Part shown: piece after piece, positions 8,658-20,800 of the stretch | How positions within the stretch are numbered: position 1 is the stretch's first letter | Layout of the letters: each line of letters starts with the position of its first letter | The notes under the pieces: generated by a model | What the model was told of the DNA's origin: nothing | The model's input: the letters and a program-made list of their open reading frames with translations, nothing else | Databases searched by the model: none | DNA from: Candidatus Opimibacter iunctus | GTDB taxonomy: Bacteria > Bacteroidota > Bacteroidia > Chitinophagales > Saprospiraceae | Assembly (NCBI GenBank): GCA_016716665.1 | Contig: JADJVH010000019.1 | Coordinates: 6,005-70,004, forward strand | Length of the DNA: 64,000 nt | Direction of reading: 5' to 3' | Made by a program: the position numbers and the translations under genes

Positions 8658-11600
8658 ATGCAATCGTCTCGTGTCATCCTCATTGCAGCACTGCTCATGT
8701 GGCCTTTATTCATCAAGGCCCAACTGATCAATGATTGCTCCGATGCGCTAGTGGTATGCACCAGTGATGCCCAGGCCTTCAATCCGGATGGCCCCGGCTT
8801 AAATGATTTCGCAGATCCGGACAATGATCCTGGATGTATCCCTGGTCTTGAGACAAACTCCGCATGGTATTATTTTCAGATTGCCCCTACTTGTCCGCCT
8901 GGGTTAGAATTAGGGTTTATCATTCATCCGGATGGTGGATATGGTGTAGATTATGACTGGGCCCTTTATGGTCCCAATGTCGAATGCGGTGACCTCGGCA
9001 GTCCATTGCGATGCTCAGGCGCCAGTTTTGATTGCCAGTTTTGTCCCGAGACCGGCATGGGCATGGGTGCAATGGATTTCACTGAAGGCCCAGGGTTCGG
9101 AGATGGGTTTACGGCTACTATTAATGTGCAGCCTGGAGAGGGCTATTATCTATTGGTCAACAACTGGCTTCCTACCAATACGGGCTTTCTGCTCGAATGG
9201 ACAGGCGCAGCGGCCCCTTACCTCAATTGCAATGTCACGCCACCCTGCGCACTCTATGCAGTGATCCTTTCAGATATCATAGTCGTTTGTGAAGGCGACG
9301 CTCCTACTGTCCTCAATGGAGCAAGTACAGGGGGCAATGGGAGTGAAACCTATTCATGGTCAGGCACCAATGGAGGCACAGACTTCCTCAGTGACCCCAA
9401 TGCGCAATATCCCTTAGTCAATGTCCCTCCGGGATTTACCGGGCAAATTATCTATACCCTCACTGTAACGGAAGGCAGCTGCATGGGCACTGATGCAGTA
9501 GAATTCGATGTTATCCCTTTGACAGTGATTGATATCACCCCGATCGGCCCTTTGTGTGAGAATAGTTCTCCTCAGACGCTCACTGCCACACCAGGTGGAG
9601 GGACCTGGAGTGGAGACAATAACGGCAATACCTTTGATCCAGCAGCCCATGGCCCGGGAACCTATATCGTATCCTATTCTGCTGATGGACCCAACGAGTG
9701 TCCTAATATGGAATCGATCACTATCGAAGTTTACGAAAGCCCAGCAGTGGCTATCGATCCCGATCCGGCTGAATTTTGCGCCGATGAGGGCTCGATCCTG
9801 CTGACTGCAGACGCCAGTAATGGCAGTGGGCCATATACCTATGACTGGACAACCCCTTCAGGTACTGGTAATGGCAATACATATGCGGCTACTCAAACCG
9901 GGCCTCACCAGGTCCTTGTGACAGATGCAAATGGTTGCACAAATTCATCACAGACCCTAGTCACCGTGCACCCAAACCCTGTGGTCAATATTACCGATCC
10001 AGGGCCGCTTTGCAAGACAACTGCTTCCATCTTCCTCACAGCCACTCCAGCAGGTGGAACTTTTAGTGGCAGCATCATTTCACCAGCAGGAGAGATACAA
10101 CCGGTAAATGTGCCTAGCGGCACATATTCAATCACCTACCAGTACACAGATGCATTTGGTTGTGAGGGAATGGCGTCTATTGATATCACCATCATCGATG
10201 CACCTGATGCATATGCTGCCAACAATAGTCCGATATGTGAAGGCGGACTTGTTGAGCTATATGGTTCGACATCAGGTACAGGGCCAGGCATTACCTATTA
10301 TTGGACAGGACCTGGCGGGTATAGTTCCTTTTCTCAAAACCCTACAGATGCTACCGAGACAGGTGTGTATGCATTGGTTGTAGAGATTGAAGGGTGTACA
10401 TCAGTACCAGATGAGACCACCGTGATATTGTCATCGGCCAACGATGCGATAGCACAAAATGGAGGACCATATTGTGCTGGGCAGGCCATACAACTATCAG
10501 GCAGCACGACCACTACAGGCACCAGTATCTCCTACGCCTGGTCAGGACCAAATGGATATAGCTCGGCATTGCAAAACCCAACGGATGCTGTAGAGCCTGG
10601 GGCGTATAACCTCATCGTCGATGTCGATGGCTGCGTATCTCCGGTCGCCTCAACATTTGTGATCATCAATGCTCAGGCATCACCAGTCATCACAGGCCAG
10701 GCTTCTTTTTGCACAGGCTTCTCATCTATCCTCGATGCAGGGCCCGGCTATGTGTCATACCTATGGGACGATGCCAGTGTCAATCAAACCCTTGAAGTTT
10801 TTACAACAGGCACCTATCACGTGACTGTGACGGATCTTAATGGTTGCACAGGTCAGACTTCCTTTACAGCAAGTGAAACACCATCATTGACCCCGGTGAT
10901 CGCAGGGCCTCTTGAGTTTTGCCAGGGAGCAGGGACTACGCTCGATGCAGGTGCTGGGTATACAAACTACACCTGGTCTACAGGTGATACTACACAGACC
11001 ATACAGGCGACTACCGGCGGAAACTTCGGCGTGATGGTCATGGATGCAACTGGTTGCACCGGATCAACGAATGTCACGACTATAGCGCATCCAAAACCAT
11101 CAGTCATGATTGGCGGTTCTGTAACCTATTGCATTGGTGGCGCAACTATATTGGATGCAGGCACAGGATATGCTTCATACGCGTGGAGCAATAGTGACAC
11201 CACACAGACTATTGTTGTATCCACTCCAGGCTTATACAGTGTTGACGTCATTGATCCCTTTGGCTGTATAGGTTCCGGGTCAGTCAATGTAACAGAGAGC
11301 ACTTCACTTCAACCCATCATCACCGGTAGTACTTCATTCTGTCAGAACGGAAGTACTACACTCAATGCAGGATCTGGATTTGCCACCTACCTCTGGTCGG
11401 ATGCTTCAATGTATCAAAACCTGGTGGTCAATACCCCTGGTACTTATGCCGTAACTGTTACCGATGGTGGTAGTTGCACAGGGGGCACCAGCATCACCGT
11501 CTCTGAAGTACTTCCACCTTCAGCAGTTGTACAAGCCACCGCGCAACTCTGCAATACCACTGCAGGAGGGTCAGTCATCAACCTGTATGATCTCGTGATC

Positions 11601-13361
11601 GCAGGTGACATGGGGGGTACGTGGACGGATGCAGATCAATCCGGAGCTGTAGGATTATTTACCAATCTCAACTTCAATAACATTCCTGCCGGTGATTACC
11701 TCTTTATCTACACGACCAATTCGGCCGTAGCCCCTTGTCCTGAAGCGACATATCAGGTCATCGTGACTGTCAAAGATTGCGCCTGTCCAGATGTGTTGTT
11801 TTACAACGTCGCCCCGATGTGCAATGCCAGTGGAGTACTTGATCTCAGTTCCATAGAAAATACTGCAGAGCCCGGCACCTGGACCTTGATCCAGACACCT
11901 CCGGGCAGTAATCCTGGGGCATTGAATGGGACAGTGTTTACTGCAATAGATAGCGACCCCGGCCAGTATACCTTTCAATACAATCTGCTCAATCAACCTC
12001 CTCCCGGATGCCCTTTGGATTACCAGGTTAGTATACAAGTAGACCAGGCTGTTGATGCTGGCATCGCTTCACAACCTATTGCCTATTGTGCTAAAGAAGA
12101 TCAGCTCGTCAACCTCATCACCATGATCACAGGAGCTGATGCAAATGGAACATGGACGGAGACTTCGCCTATACCATCAACAGGTGGTGCCTTCAATGCA
12201 AGCAATGGTACTTTCAAAATCAAGGATCAGGAGCCCGGTACCTATACCTTTCAATACACCTTGATGGCAAATGGCGCTTGCCCGGGAGATGCTTCGACAG
12301 TAGGTGTGCTGATCAATCCGATACCCGTAGTTACAATTGCAGATCCCGGAACATTAGGTTGTGTAAATACAACGCAGAGCCTCGATGCTTCGGGATCTTC
12401 TTCAGGGCCAGGATACAATATCACATGGACAGGGCCCGGGATAGTAAGTGATGGAAATGAAAACACATTGCATCCAACGATCAATAAGCCCGGCCTATAT
12501 GTGCTCACCATTATGGATATCATAAGTGGGTGTGAGGATACTTCATCCGCGATAGTCTTGCAGAATGCAGCAGCGCCCGGTAGTGTGTTAGTCACTGATC
12601 AAGACCCTTCATGTTTTGGTGATCAGAATGGATTGATCAGTGTTGACCAGGTGATCGGCGGGACACCGCCCTACCTGTACAGCCTCAACAGTGCACCATT
12701 TGCTTCTAACAGCAGCTTTACTGATCTGATGGCTGGCACTTATACACTGGCATTACAGGATGCAACAGGCTGCAAGTGGGATACAACCCTTATACTCATC
12801 GAACCTTCGGAGATCAGCATCTCCCTTGGGCCGGACATCCAACTAGGGTTGGGCCAAAACGTTGTAGTGCAGGCGATCGTCAACCTCCCACAATATGAAA
12901 TTGACACCATCCTGTGGTCTCCTGATGATGCTATCGAATGCATCAATACTCCATGCGCAGAAGCCAACCTCATTGCCACCAACAATATAACCCTGACGGC
13001 AACTGTCTATGATCTATACGGCTGTGAAGCTTCGGATCAGATCCGTATCATCATCAACAAGGATCGAAAACTATACATCCCCAATACCTTCTCTCCCAAT
13101 GGAGATGGCATCAATGATGTCTTCTTTATCTCCGCAGATCCGGACCAGGTGCTGATGATCAAGAAGCTGGCTATCTACAATCGATGGGGAGAGGAGATGT
13201 TTAACGACACAGATTTCCTACCCAATGATCCCGACCATGGCTGGGATGGTAGTCTTAGAAATGTCCCTGTAAACCCCGGTGTTTTTGCCTATCACGTAGA
13301 AGTGAAGTATGTAGATGGCGTCATTGAGAATCTGACGGGGGATGTGACGCTGATGAGATAA
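8658..13361 (+). CDS. Giant secreted adhesin-like protein with T9SS type B sorting domain
   Basis: A 1567-residue protein with a signal peptide (MQSSRVILIAALLMWPLFIKAQ). Residues of about 22-180 form a cysteine-containing beta domain that recurs at the start of Bacteroidota adhesins. The middle is a long series of PKD/Ig-like units with recurring motifs such as CxGxxxxLxAxxGxxxYxWSxGxxTQxIxVxxxGxYxVxVxDxxGC. The last 95 residues (YIPNTFSPNGDGINDVF ... GWDGxxxNxPVxPGVFAYHVEV) are a clear type B sorting domain (gliding-associated CHU_C, TIGR04131). The protein should be exported by T9SS and displayed or released. No enzyme domain is seen. Confidence 0.85.
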   Translation: MQSSRVILIAALLMWPLFIKAQLINDCSDALVVCTSDAQAFNPDGPGLNDFADPDNDPGCIPGLETNSAWYYFQIAPTCPPGLELGFIIHPDGGYGVDYDWALYGPNVECGDLGSPLRCSGASFDCQFCPETGMGMGAMDFTEGPGFGDGFTATINVQPGEGYYLLVNNWLPTNTGFLLEWTGAAAPYLNCNVTPPCALYAVILSDIIVVCEGDAPTVLNGASTGGNGSETYSWSGTNGGTDFLSDPNAQYPLVNVPPGFTGQIIYTLTVTEGSCMGTDAVEFDVIPLTVIDITPIGPLCENSSPQTLTATPGGGTWSGDNNGNTFDPAAHGPGTYIVSYSADGPNECPNMESITIEVYESPAVAIDPDPAEFCADEGSILLTADASNGSGPYTYDWTTPSGTGNGNTYAATQTGPHQVLVTDANGCTNSSQTLVTVHPNPVVNITDPGPLCKTTASIFLTATPAGGTFSGSIISPAGEIQPVNVPSGTYSITYQYTDAFGCEGMASIDITIIDAPDAYAANNSPICEGGLVELYGSTSGTGPGITYYWTGPGGYSSFSQNPTDATETGVYALVVEIEGCTSVPDETTVILSSANDAIAQNGGPYCAGQAIQLSGSTTTTGTSISYAWSGPNGYSSALQNPTDAVEPGAYNLIVDVDGCVSPVASTFVIINAQASPVITGQASFCTGFSSILDAGPGYVSYLWDDASVNQTLEVFTTGTYHVTVTDLNGCTGQTSFTASETPSLTPVIAGPLEFCQGAGTTLDAGAGYTNYTWSTGDTTQTIQATTGGNFGVMVMDATGCTGSTNVTTIAHPKPSVMIGGSVTYCIGGATILDAGTGYASYAWSNSDTTQTIVVSTPGLYSVDVIDPFGCIGSGSVNVTESTSLQPIITGSTSFCQNGSTTLNAGSGFATYLWSDASMYQNLVVNTPGTYAVTVTDGGSCTGGTSITVSEVLPPSAVVQATAQLCNTTAGGSVINLYDLVIAGDMGGTWTDADQSGAVGLFTNLNFNNIPAGDYLFIYTTNSAVAPCPEATYQVIVTVKDCACPDVLFYNVAPMCNASGVLDLSSIENTAEPGTWTLIQTPPGSNPGALNGTVFTAIDSDPGQYTFQYNLLNQPPPGCPLDYQVSIQVDQAVDAGIASQPIAYCAKEDQLVNLITMITGADANGTWTETSPIPSTGGAFNASNGTFKIKDQEPGTYTFQYTLMANGACPGDASTVGVLINPIPVVTIADPGTLGCVNTTQSLDASGSSSGPGYNITWTGPGIVSDGNENTLHPTINKPGLYVLTIMDIISGCEDTSSAIVLQNAAAPGSVLVTDQDPSCFGDQNGLISVDQVIGGTPPYLYSLNSAPFASNSSFTDLMAGTYTLALQDATGCKWDTTLILIEPSEISISLGPDIQLGLGQNVVVQAIVNLPQYEIDTILWSPDDAIECINTPCAEANLIATNNITLTATVYDLYGCEASDQIRIIINKDRKLYIPNTFSPNGDGINDVFFISADPDQVLMIKKLAIYNRWGEEMFNDTDFLPNDPDHGWDGSLRNVPVNPGVFAYHVEVKYVDGVIENLTGDVTLMR

Positions 13362-13437
13362 CGATCCAAAGGGTCCCTTGATATCAATTAACAATTATTA
13401 GGATACCCAAAATAAAATTACTCTAAACTGATTGGCC

Positions 13438-13744
13438 GACGGCCGTTGGATGGAGTTCTCTCCGCCAACCACAGAAATACCAATCGTGAATTCCTAATGT
13501 GAATTCTTAATAGGAATTAACCAGCTGGCGGAGAGAACTCCATCCAGCGGCGGCCCCGCTTTTGCAAGCTGACTATGCCATTTTACAATAGGAATCTCTA
13601 TTAAGTATAATCACTTTAAGAAAACAAATTATGGATACTTGAAATTAGCCAGTCATTGAGCGGAGTCGAAAGGACTGGATAATTTATGCTTTGATACCAA
13701 TGTGGATACCCCGGTCGTTGAGCGGAGTCGAAACGAACGGTTAC
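13438..13744. repeat. Long composite repeat, copy A (pair with 14579-14934)
   Basis: This 307-base unit contains two inverted copies of the core GGCGGAGAGAACTCCATCC (13441-13470 minus orientation, 13523-13552 plus orientation) around a short spacer. It then holds a common segment (TTGCAAGCTGACTATGCC ...) and two copies of the TTGAGCGGAGTCGAAA element at about 13645-13688 and 13708-13741. Nearly the same sequence recurs at 14579-14934, so the hypothetical gene at 13875-14417 lies between two long direct repeats. Confidence 0.85.
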
Positions 13745-13749
13745 TAATT

Positions 13750-13855
13750 CCTACCTGGAGCCAAGAGGCTCCTATATATACTCTTGCAATTGACTTTGAC
13801 TTTCTTTGCTCCTGCAATTCGTAGCCAGAGAGTCTACGAATAACATTTGTATTTT
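13750..13855. repeat. GAGCC/GGCTC hairpin repeat, first copy
   Basis: The unit starts with a GGAGCC-AAGA-GGCTCC hairpin and ends with a TCGTAG ... CTACGA pair followed by AATAACATTTGT. A closely related unit lies at 22383-22484, and shorter relatives at about 14481-14555, 22583-22617 and 47704-47803. It completes the gene-free stretch 13362-13874, which otherwise holds nothing recognisable. Confidence 0.7.
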
Positions 13856-13874
13856 TAAAAAAACAAATAAGAAA

Positions 13875-14417
13875 TCAATACCCTGTAAAACTGATGATGA
13901 TCACGAGTTCATCCTCCAGGTCTTCAAGATTCTCGATCTCTAGGGCGCTATGCGAAATGGTCCCATTGGCCATTACAGAAAATCCGCTGGGCATCTTGAG
14001 AATCGTAAACAGAAACGTGCTGATATATTCCTGGTCATTGAAGGTAGAGGTGATCTCCACTTTACGGTCGATTGCATTATTTGAATTGGCCAACACTTCA
14101 TCAACTGGGATGATGCCAGTCATGACGAGGTATTTCCCACTGTTCTCTCCGTTGCCGCCCTTAAATTCAGCATTTGATGTCGCAAAGTGGAGGTTGTCTA
14201 CGAGTAGCTTTGCGGTAAACTCGCCCGTCTGCTTATTGACCAGGATATCGATCGTATCGGTGGCCCAGGCCAGTGGTGTATTATTGAGTGAGCACTTGAT
14301 CTGGATATTGGCATTGTGGATGGCTGTAAAGTAAGAGCTCTTCTGGGCCTGGAGGCTCATGTTGCTAGCCAGGAAGAATATTGCAGAAGCAATGATTTTG
14401 GTATTCAGGTTTGCCAT
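13875..14417 (-). CDS. Secreted protein of unknown function, possibly YceI-like
   Basis: The 180-residue product has a signal peptide (MANLNTKIIASAIFFLASNMSLQAQ) and is then rich in alternating polar and hydrophobic residues, as in a small beta-barrel. The segments DILVNKQTGEFTAKL and NAEFKGGNGENSGKYLVMTG loosely recall the lipid-binding YceI family, but the match is weak and I do not claim it. It lies alone between two long direct repeats, so recombination could delete it. A near-match -7 box (TACCTTCG, 14432-14439) lies just upstream. Confidence 0.55.
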   Translation of the reverse strand: MANLNTKIIASAIFFLASNMSLQAQKSSYFTAIHNANIQIKCSLNNTPLAWATDTIDILVNKQTGEFTAKLLVDNLHFATSNAEFKGGNGENSGKYLVMTGIIPVDEVLANSNNAIDRKVEITSTFNDQEYISTFLFTILKMPSGFSVMANGTISHSALEIENLEDLEDELVIIISFTGY

Positions 14418-14578
14418 TGGTCAATTTTTAGCGAAGGTAGTGAATCCTGAAAAGGTGGGGACATACAACGGTTGCTTGATCCCTGCCTGGAGCCAAATGC
14501 CTTCGCTAAATGGCTTCGGCATTCAAAGGGAGGCTCCGAATAAAAGGAGTTTTAATTTGAATTACCAATTTTAATCTG

Positions 14579-14934
14579 CCGCGGCCGTTGGATGGAGTTC
14601 TCTCCGCCAACCACAGAAATACCAATCGTAAAATCCTAATGTGAATTCTTAATAGGAATTAACCAGCTGGCGGAGAGAACTCCATCCTGCGGCGGTCATG
14701 CTTTTGCAAGCTGACTATGCCATTTTACAATAGGAATCTCTATTAAGTATAATCATTAAAAGAAAACAAATAGTGAATACTTGAAATTATCCAGTCATTG
14801 AGCGGACGGTTACTGAGCTGTAGCACATGGTTGAGTGCGAGCAGGTCGAAGTAGTCGAAAGGACTGGATAATTTATGAATGGATACCCATGTGGATACCC
14901 CGGTCGTTGAGCGGAGTCGAAACGAACGGTTACT
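14579..14934. repeat. Long composite repeat, copy B
   Basis: It matches copy A (13438-13744) almost throughout, including the inverted core pair (14582-14612 and 14664-14694). It differs by an insertion of about 47 bases after GAGCGGA near 14804, which itself contains another variant of the TTGAG...GTCGAA element. The repeat ends at the TAA stop of the neighbouring CotH gene (14930-14932), so the stop lies inside the repeat. Confidence 0.85.
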
Positions 14935-17577
14935 GTATAACAATCCTGACCGTCTTAATGTACCCTTCTCCTGTCCTGATTTGCAAAGCGTATGTACCTG
15001 TTGGAATACCAGCCGCACGAAGATCAACTTCAAGCTTATACTGCCCTGCCTGCATCCGGGATGATTGGAGGATGATATCCAGTGGACGACCCATCATATC
15101 AATCATTTGCAAGAGCACATCATCAGCTGCAGGTAATTCAATCATAGCTGTCGTGCTGCCCTGGCATAATGTAGGTTGTGCAGAAAAATGATAGCCAGTG
15201 TTGTCAAAATCAACGGTACCGGAAATCAGCTTGACAAAATGAGCAGTGACCGTACCACTCTCCTGTATCTCGATATGACTTACCTTATCTGTTCCGGCAT
15301 CACTTGTGCCCGTGGTTTCCCAATGGTCAAATGCATAGGTGGCGGAATCACGGACCGCTGCTTCAACCCTTGTCTCTATGCCTCCAAAGTATTTTGCGGT
15401 ATAGGGAAATTCATTGATGGTCAATGTATTGATCTGTAAACTGCCCTCTCCTGGAGGATCAACATCAAAGGTTACATCATAAGGCCCGTTGATCTCATAG
15501 CATGATGTCATGACTTCAGGGAGCCGCTCACACCGCTGGATGATAAAGTTTCGAAGTTTCTGGTAATTATGTTCCCACTCCTCTACCGTGCCTCCGAAGC
15601 GACTGATGTGCCGTGGCATTTCAGGCTTGATCAGATTGTACTGGCTCTCGAGGAAATTGAGCATGGTATCGCAATTGAACATGGTATTCATCAGGTCCGC
15701 ATACCTGGTTATATAGTAGCGGTCGAAATCCGGATTTGTTCTCAACTTGAGGAGTGATGCCATGTGATCGTTGGCATCTGCAACGATGTAATACCACTCT
15801 GCCGGATAGTATACGATCGTATCTCCCGGATAAAACCATATACCCGTACCCGGATCAAAAAATGTATCCTCTGCAACCTCGAGGTATTCCTCATAATAGA
15901 ACGAATCGATATCGATGAGGGTTTCAACATCACATGGCGATGCATTGGCTGTAGTGTCAGGTATGCCGGTGTAGTTGTAGTAATAGCCAAACGTAGCATC
16001 ATTGTCCCAAAGGATAAAACCCCACTTCTGATGCCCACCGTCTGGATTGTTGCCCCGCCACCATCCTGTGTTCCAGTTGAGCCAATCCGAACAAACCGTC
16101 GCGGAATTGACAATCACATAATCCGTAAGGCTTTGCAGATCCATCTGACCGGCGACATAGTCAAAGTTGGCCTGGTCAGTCATATCATTGTCAAAAATGA
16201 AATCCTGCAATTCCTGGAAATCTGAAAGCGCTTTTTCTTCTCCATACTCAGCCCATGTACCACCCCAGGTGAGGATATACTGGATGTCATACTTGCCTTG
16301 TCCATAATAAAACTCAGTATAATCGGAATCATCGGCTAATTCGCGCAGATCATACACTCCCCAATAATTACCATTCAGGTACACGATTGCCTTTTCTCCA
16401 CGGCGTACATCGAGGTTGAGGTTATTGCGATCTGCAAGATTCTGGATGAATGCGTCGCGCAGGTGTGCTCCACCTCCGGGTGTGCCGGAGCCATCAGGAT
16501 AATTGTCATCACCAGCGGCACGCAGGATCAGGCGCTGGAATTCATCACGGTCACTCTGGCTGAAAATCTTTTCCTTCAGCTGCCTGGAATACCCCATCTC
16601 ATCCCGGCTCACCCAATCAATTGATCGCTGGTTGTTGACCCATGAATCCTGTCCGTGCGAATTGAGCTCGCCATATGACCGCGTCTTAAGCAATTGATCT
16701 GTTCCAAAATATTCAATCGATCCGACAGGCCTTAAGGAATTATCCCCATTGGCCAATTGCAGTAACTGATCTGCTCCAACAGAAACGACCGGCAAGGTGT
16801 GTGTCTCATTAATAAAATATGTGCTGTACTCGATAAACGATGGGAGCACATCAGGTGCATTGGAAAAAACTTTAGCCTTTAAGATTTTGGTCCGGTCTAT
16901 GACGATAGGAGCCTGGTATAGCGAAGAACTCATCTTCGGCTCAGTTCCATTGGTTGTGTACCTGATCACAGCATCTGGCTCGTCAGTAGTGATGGAGACA
17001 GTTTGTGTGCCGGCATAGAAACCAGCTTCTACATCAAAAACAGGCTTTGAAGCGTAGCTTTCATAATATGGAACATCGTTATTTGAAGCACCGGGTGTGG
17101 GCTCAGTAAAAATACTCCAGGTGCCGGCCCCATCAGTGGTGCGGCCGCGTGATTGGTGGACCTGGTGTTTTTTCATTTCTCTTTTATCTACCACGGTTCC
17201 GGATGCGTTGGCCAGCACGATGACCTCTGGAGTGTTCTTGGTCTGGGTCAGCCTGAAGTTGGTATGCATTCCTTCACCACAGCCGCTGCACCAAAACAGG
17301 AGATAGCCTCCGGCCGGGATGGTGATGTTGCCCCGATCGTCCATAAGGTTGGTTCGTCTTCGGTATCCGAAAGGTGCCAGCCTGCCAGGTTGACAGATGC
17401 TGCGCCCTTGTTGTAGAGTTCAATCCAGTCTTCATGTTTGCCAAAGTCATCTGCGTCACGGTCGAGATTGGCTGCCGAATACTCGTTGATGACAATTTGG
17501 GCGGATATAACCGAAAATGAGCATATCACAAGGCACGTGAAAGCCAGGCGCAGAAGGGATCTGTAGTCAAAAATCAT
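14930..17577 (-). CDS. CotH-domain secreted protein with lamin-tail and T9SS type A domains, frameshifted
   Basis: The product starts with a signal peptide (MIFDYRSLLRLAFTCLVICSFSVISAQ), then a lamin-tail domain (VINEYSAANLDRDADDFGKHEDWIELYN). Next is a chitobiase C-terminal-like domain (TTDEPDAVIRYTTNGTEP), a CotH kinase-like domain with VYLNGNYWGVYDLREL and the likely metal-binding WDNDATFG, and a T9SS type A end (PTGTYALQIRTGEGYIKTVRIVIQ). The frame breaks in the C-run at 17331-17334: one extra base restores LWTIGGNITIPAGGYLLFW across the join. CotH proteins are atypical kinases in spore formers; in Bacteroidota their role is not established. Divergent from a second CotH gene at 17807. Confidence 0.8.
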
Positions 17578-17806
17578 ATTTAAGTCTTAAGTGTGAAATG
17601 GGGCAAATTAGTTTGGTCCGGCATATCCAGGTCTCCAAAACCAATTGCAATATAAGTTTTGTAATCATAATGAATACCAAAGACATGATGCTTCTTCAGA
17701 TTTGTCGCTTTGAAGCTAAAACCAGTCGCCTGGCATAGGGCAGGTAATGAAGCATAATCAACTTTTCATACCTTGTGGGCATTCCCCGCACCACAGGACT
17801 TTATTT

Positions 17807-20800
17807 ATGATGAAACACCTACACACTGTAGTCACCCTGTGCATGCTCTTTGGCGTCATGCATTCCCATGCCCAGGTAGTGATCAATGAATTGCAAGCCT
17901 CCAATTCTACCAGCATATCCGACCCGGATAATGGCGAATTCAATGACTGGCTGGAGCTCTACAATCCCGGAAATTCGGCCATCAGCCTCTCCGGCTGGCG
18001 CTTGTCTGACAATGACAATAGTGCTGAATGGTTTATTCCTGCGGGCACAACCATAGCGGCTAAAGGCTTCCTGCTGATCTGGGCTGATGGGTCGGGCACA
18101 GGACTACATACCAGCTTTAGCCTGAGCGCTGATGGTGAACAGTTGTCCCTATACAATGCGGCCGGATCTAAAGTTGATGATATTGTGTTCCCTGCCCAAC
18201 TGACTGATGTTTCCATGGGGCGGCAGACGGACGGCGGAGCACCCTGGGGATATTTTTCAAAAGGGACACCAGGCACGAGCAACAATGCAGGTATCTTCTA
18301 TACGGACTATGTGCGGCAGGAACCTGTCTTCTCCCAGGCCGGTGGATTTTTCACAGGGGCGGTGACCTTAAGCATCATTGATAAATACGATGCAGGCACT
18401 CTGCGCTATACACTCGATGGATCTGTTCCTGCCGAAAACAGTGCTGTATTTGGGCAACCCATTCAGATCAACACTACGACGGTAGTCAAAGCCCGCATGT
18501 TTTATCCGGGACAACTGCCCGGTCCGGTGGTGACCAACACCTATTTTATCAACGAAGATTTCGAACAGCGAGGGCTTGCGGTTCTTTCACTATCGACCAA
18601 TCCGGATTATTTTTTCGCGCCTGACAGCGGTTTGTACGTACAAGACTTCAAACCGACATGGGAATATCCGGTGCATCTCGAATTTTATGAGCCCGATGGA
18701 TTACTTGGCTTTCATCATGATGCTGGTGTGCAGGTGGGAGGTGAAAATGCCTGGATCCTGCCTCAAAAACTGCTGAATATCTATTCTCGCAGCCAATATG
18801 GAAGCGGTCATTTCGATTATCAGCTTTTTCCTGACAACCCACGCTCACGTTTTGGTGACATTATCCTGCGTTGTTCGGGCAGTGATTGGTCATACACTAT
18901 GTTTCGGGATGGCCTGATGCAAGGACTCATCGACCAGGAAGCAGATCTGGATGACCAGGACTTTCGCCCATGTGCAGTGTACATCAATGGCCAGTATTTC
19001 GGCATCCACAATATCCGTGAAAAACAAGATGCAGAATACACCGAGTATTACCACGGCATAGATCCAGACAGTCTCGATTACATAGAGAACAATGCAGAAA
19101 TAAAAGAAGGCGACGATGTGGCTTATCAGCAAATGGTGGCCATGCTCAATGCAGGATTACAAAACGATGCTGCATTCCAGGCGTTTGATGCGATAGCTGA
19201 TACGGAAGATTTTACGGATTATATCATCTCACAAATATTCGTAGCCAACACGAGTTGGGGACACAACATCGCCTTGTTTCGCAAGCGCACACCTTCCGCC
19301 CGCTGGCGTTGGTTACTGCATGACTACGATCGTGGCTTCAACCTCGGCAATGTCAATGGAACTGCAATGGATTGGGCTACAGCAACTGATGGTCCCGAAT
19401 ATAGTAACGCGCCATGGGCTACGCTATTCCTGCGTAAAATGTTAGAAAACAATGCATTCAGGGAGCGCTTCATCACCCGATTTGCAGATCATCTGTATAT
19501 CACTTACAATCCTGTTACCATCAACCGACGCGTTGACTTTCATGCGAATTGGATCAGGCCCGAAATGCCAGGACAGGTCGCTCGTTGGCTGGGCACTACT
19601 TCAAGCTATGGCGATGCCATCCCGTCAGTCAGTTTCTGGGAAAACGAAGTAGCAAACCTTAAACAGTTTGGTGTCCAGCGCAACACCTTCATGCATGATG
19701 ATCTGAGTTCTTTCTTTGGCCTTGCAGGCTCTTCTACACTCAACCTTGAAGTTAGTAATGCCGCTCATGGTTCTATTCGGTTGCATGAAATGCAAGTGCC
19801 TTCATATCCCTGGACAGGAAAGTATTTCCAAAACCGACCTTTTACACTGACGGCTGAAGCAAAGCCTGGCTTTAATTTTGTGCATTGGGAAAAAACTATC
19901 GGCACGAAGAGCACATTACTTTCTTCGGGTAGTACCTGGAAATACAGTGATGCTAATACAGCACCACAAGCTGGTTGGTACAGCCCCACCTTCAATGATG
20001 CAGCATGGCAAAGTGGCCCAGCCCAGTTAGGTTACGGTGATGGTGATGAAGCCACGACGCTAAGCTTCGGTGGCAATACAAATAACAAGACACCATCCTA
20101 TTATTTCAGGACCACCATAGACATTGCCGATCCTGCTTCGATCTCCGGACTGCTCATACGATTGAAAGCAGATGATGGTGCAGTAGTGTACCTCAATGGA
20201 AATGAGATTTGGCGTGTGAATATGCCTGCTGCACCTGCTGTCATTTCCTTTGGCACACTTGCGCTCAGTTCTGTCTCAGGCAGCAGTGAGAATGCATGGA
20301 ACGAACTTACCGCACCTGCCGCCGCTTTACTGGCCGGACAAAACACAATTGCCGTAGAGATCCACCAGGCCGATGTCACAAGTTCTGACGTCAGCTTCGA
20401 TCTCGAACTGCAAGGCACTATAGACGGAGTGCCTGAAATAATCGGGACAGATCCTGTTCTCGAGGTGACCCTTGATGCTAACCCAAGGACGCTCAGGGCG
20501 GTGTTTGAATCAGATGGGACATGTGGCATATTACCTGACACCATCCTGCAAGACCAGGTCCTGACTACAGCTTGTTCACTATACATTGCTGCTGGAGATG
20601 TAGTTGTAAAACCCAATGTGACGCTGACCGTAGAGCCTGGTGTAGATACAGTTTCCGGAAAATGCCAATCTATGGGTCCTCGGTGATGTGCAGATGAATG
20701 GCACTGATCAATCACCCATCCTGGTCAGGAATGCGACCGGAAGTGAAACATGGGGAGGCATCTTCCTCAAAAACACCACTGCGACCTCTACCCTTTCCTA

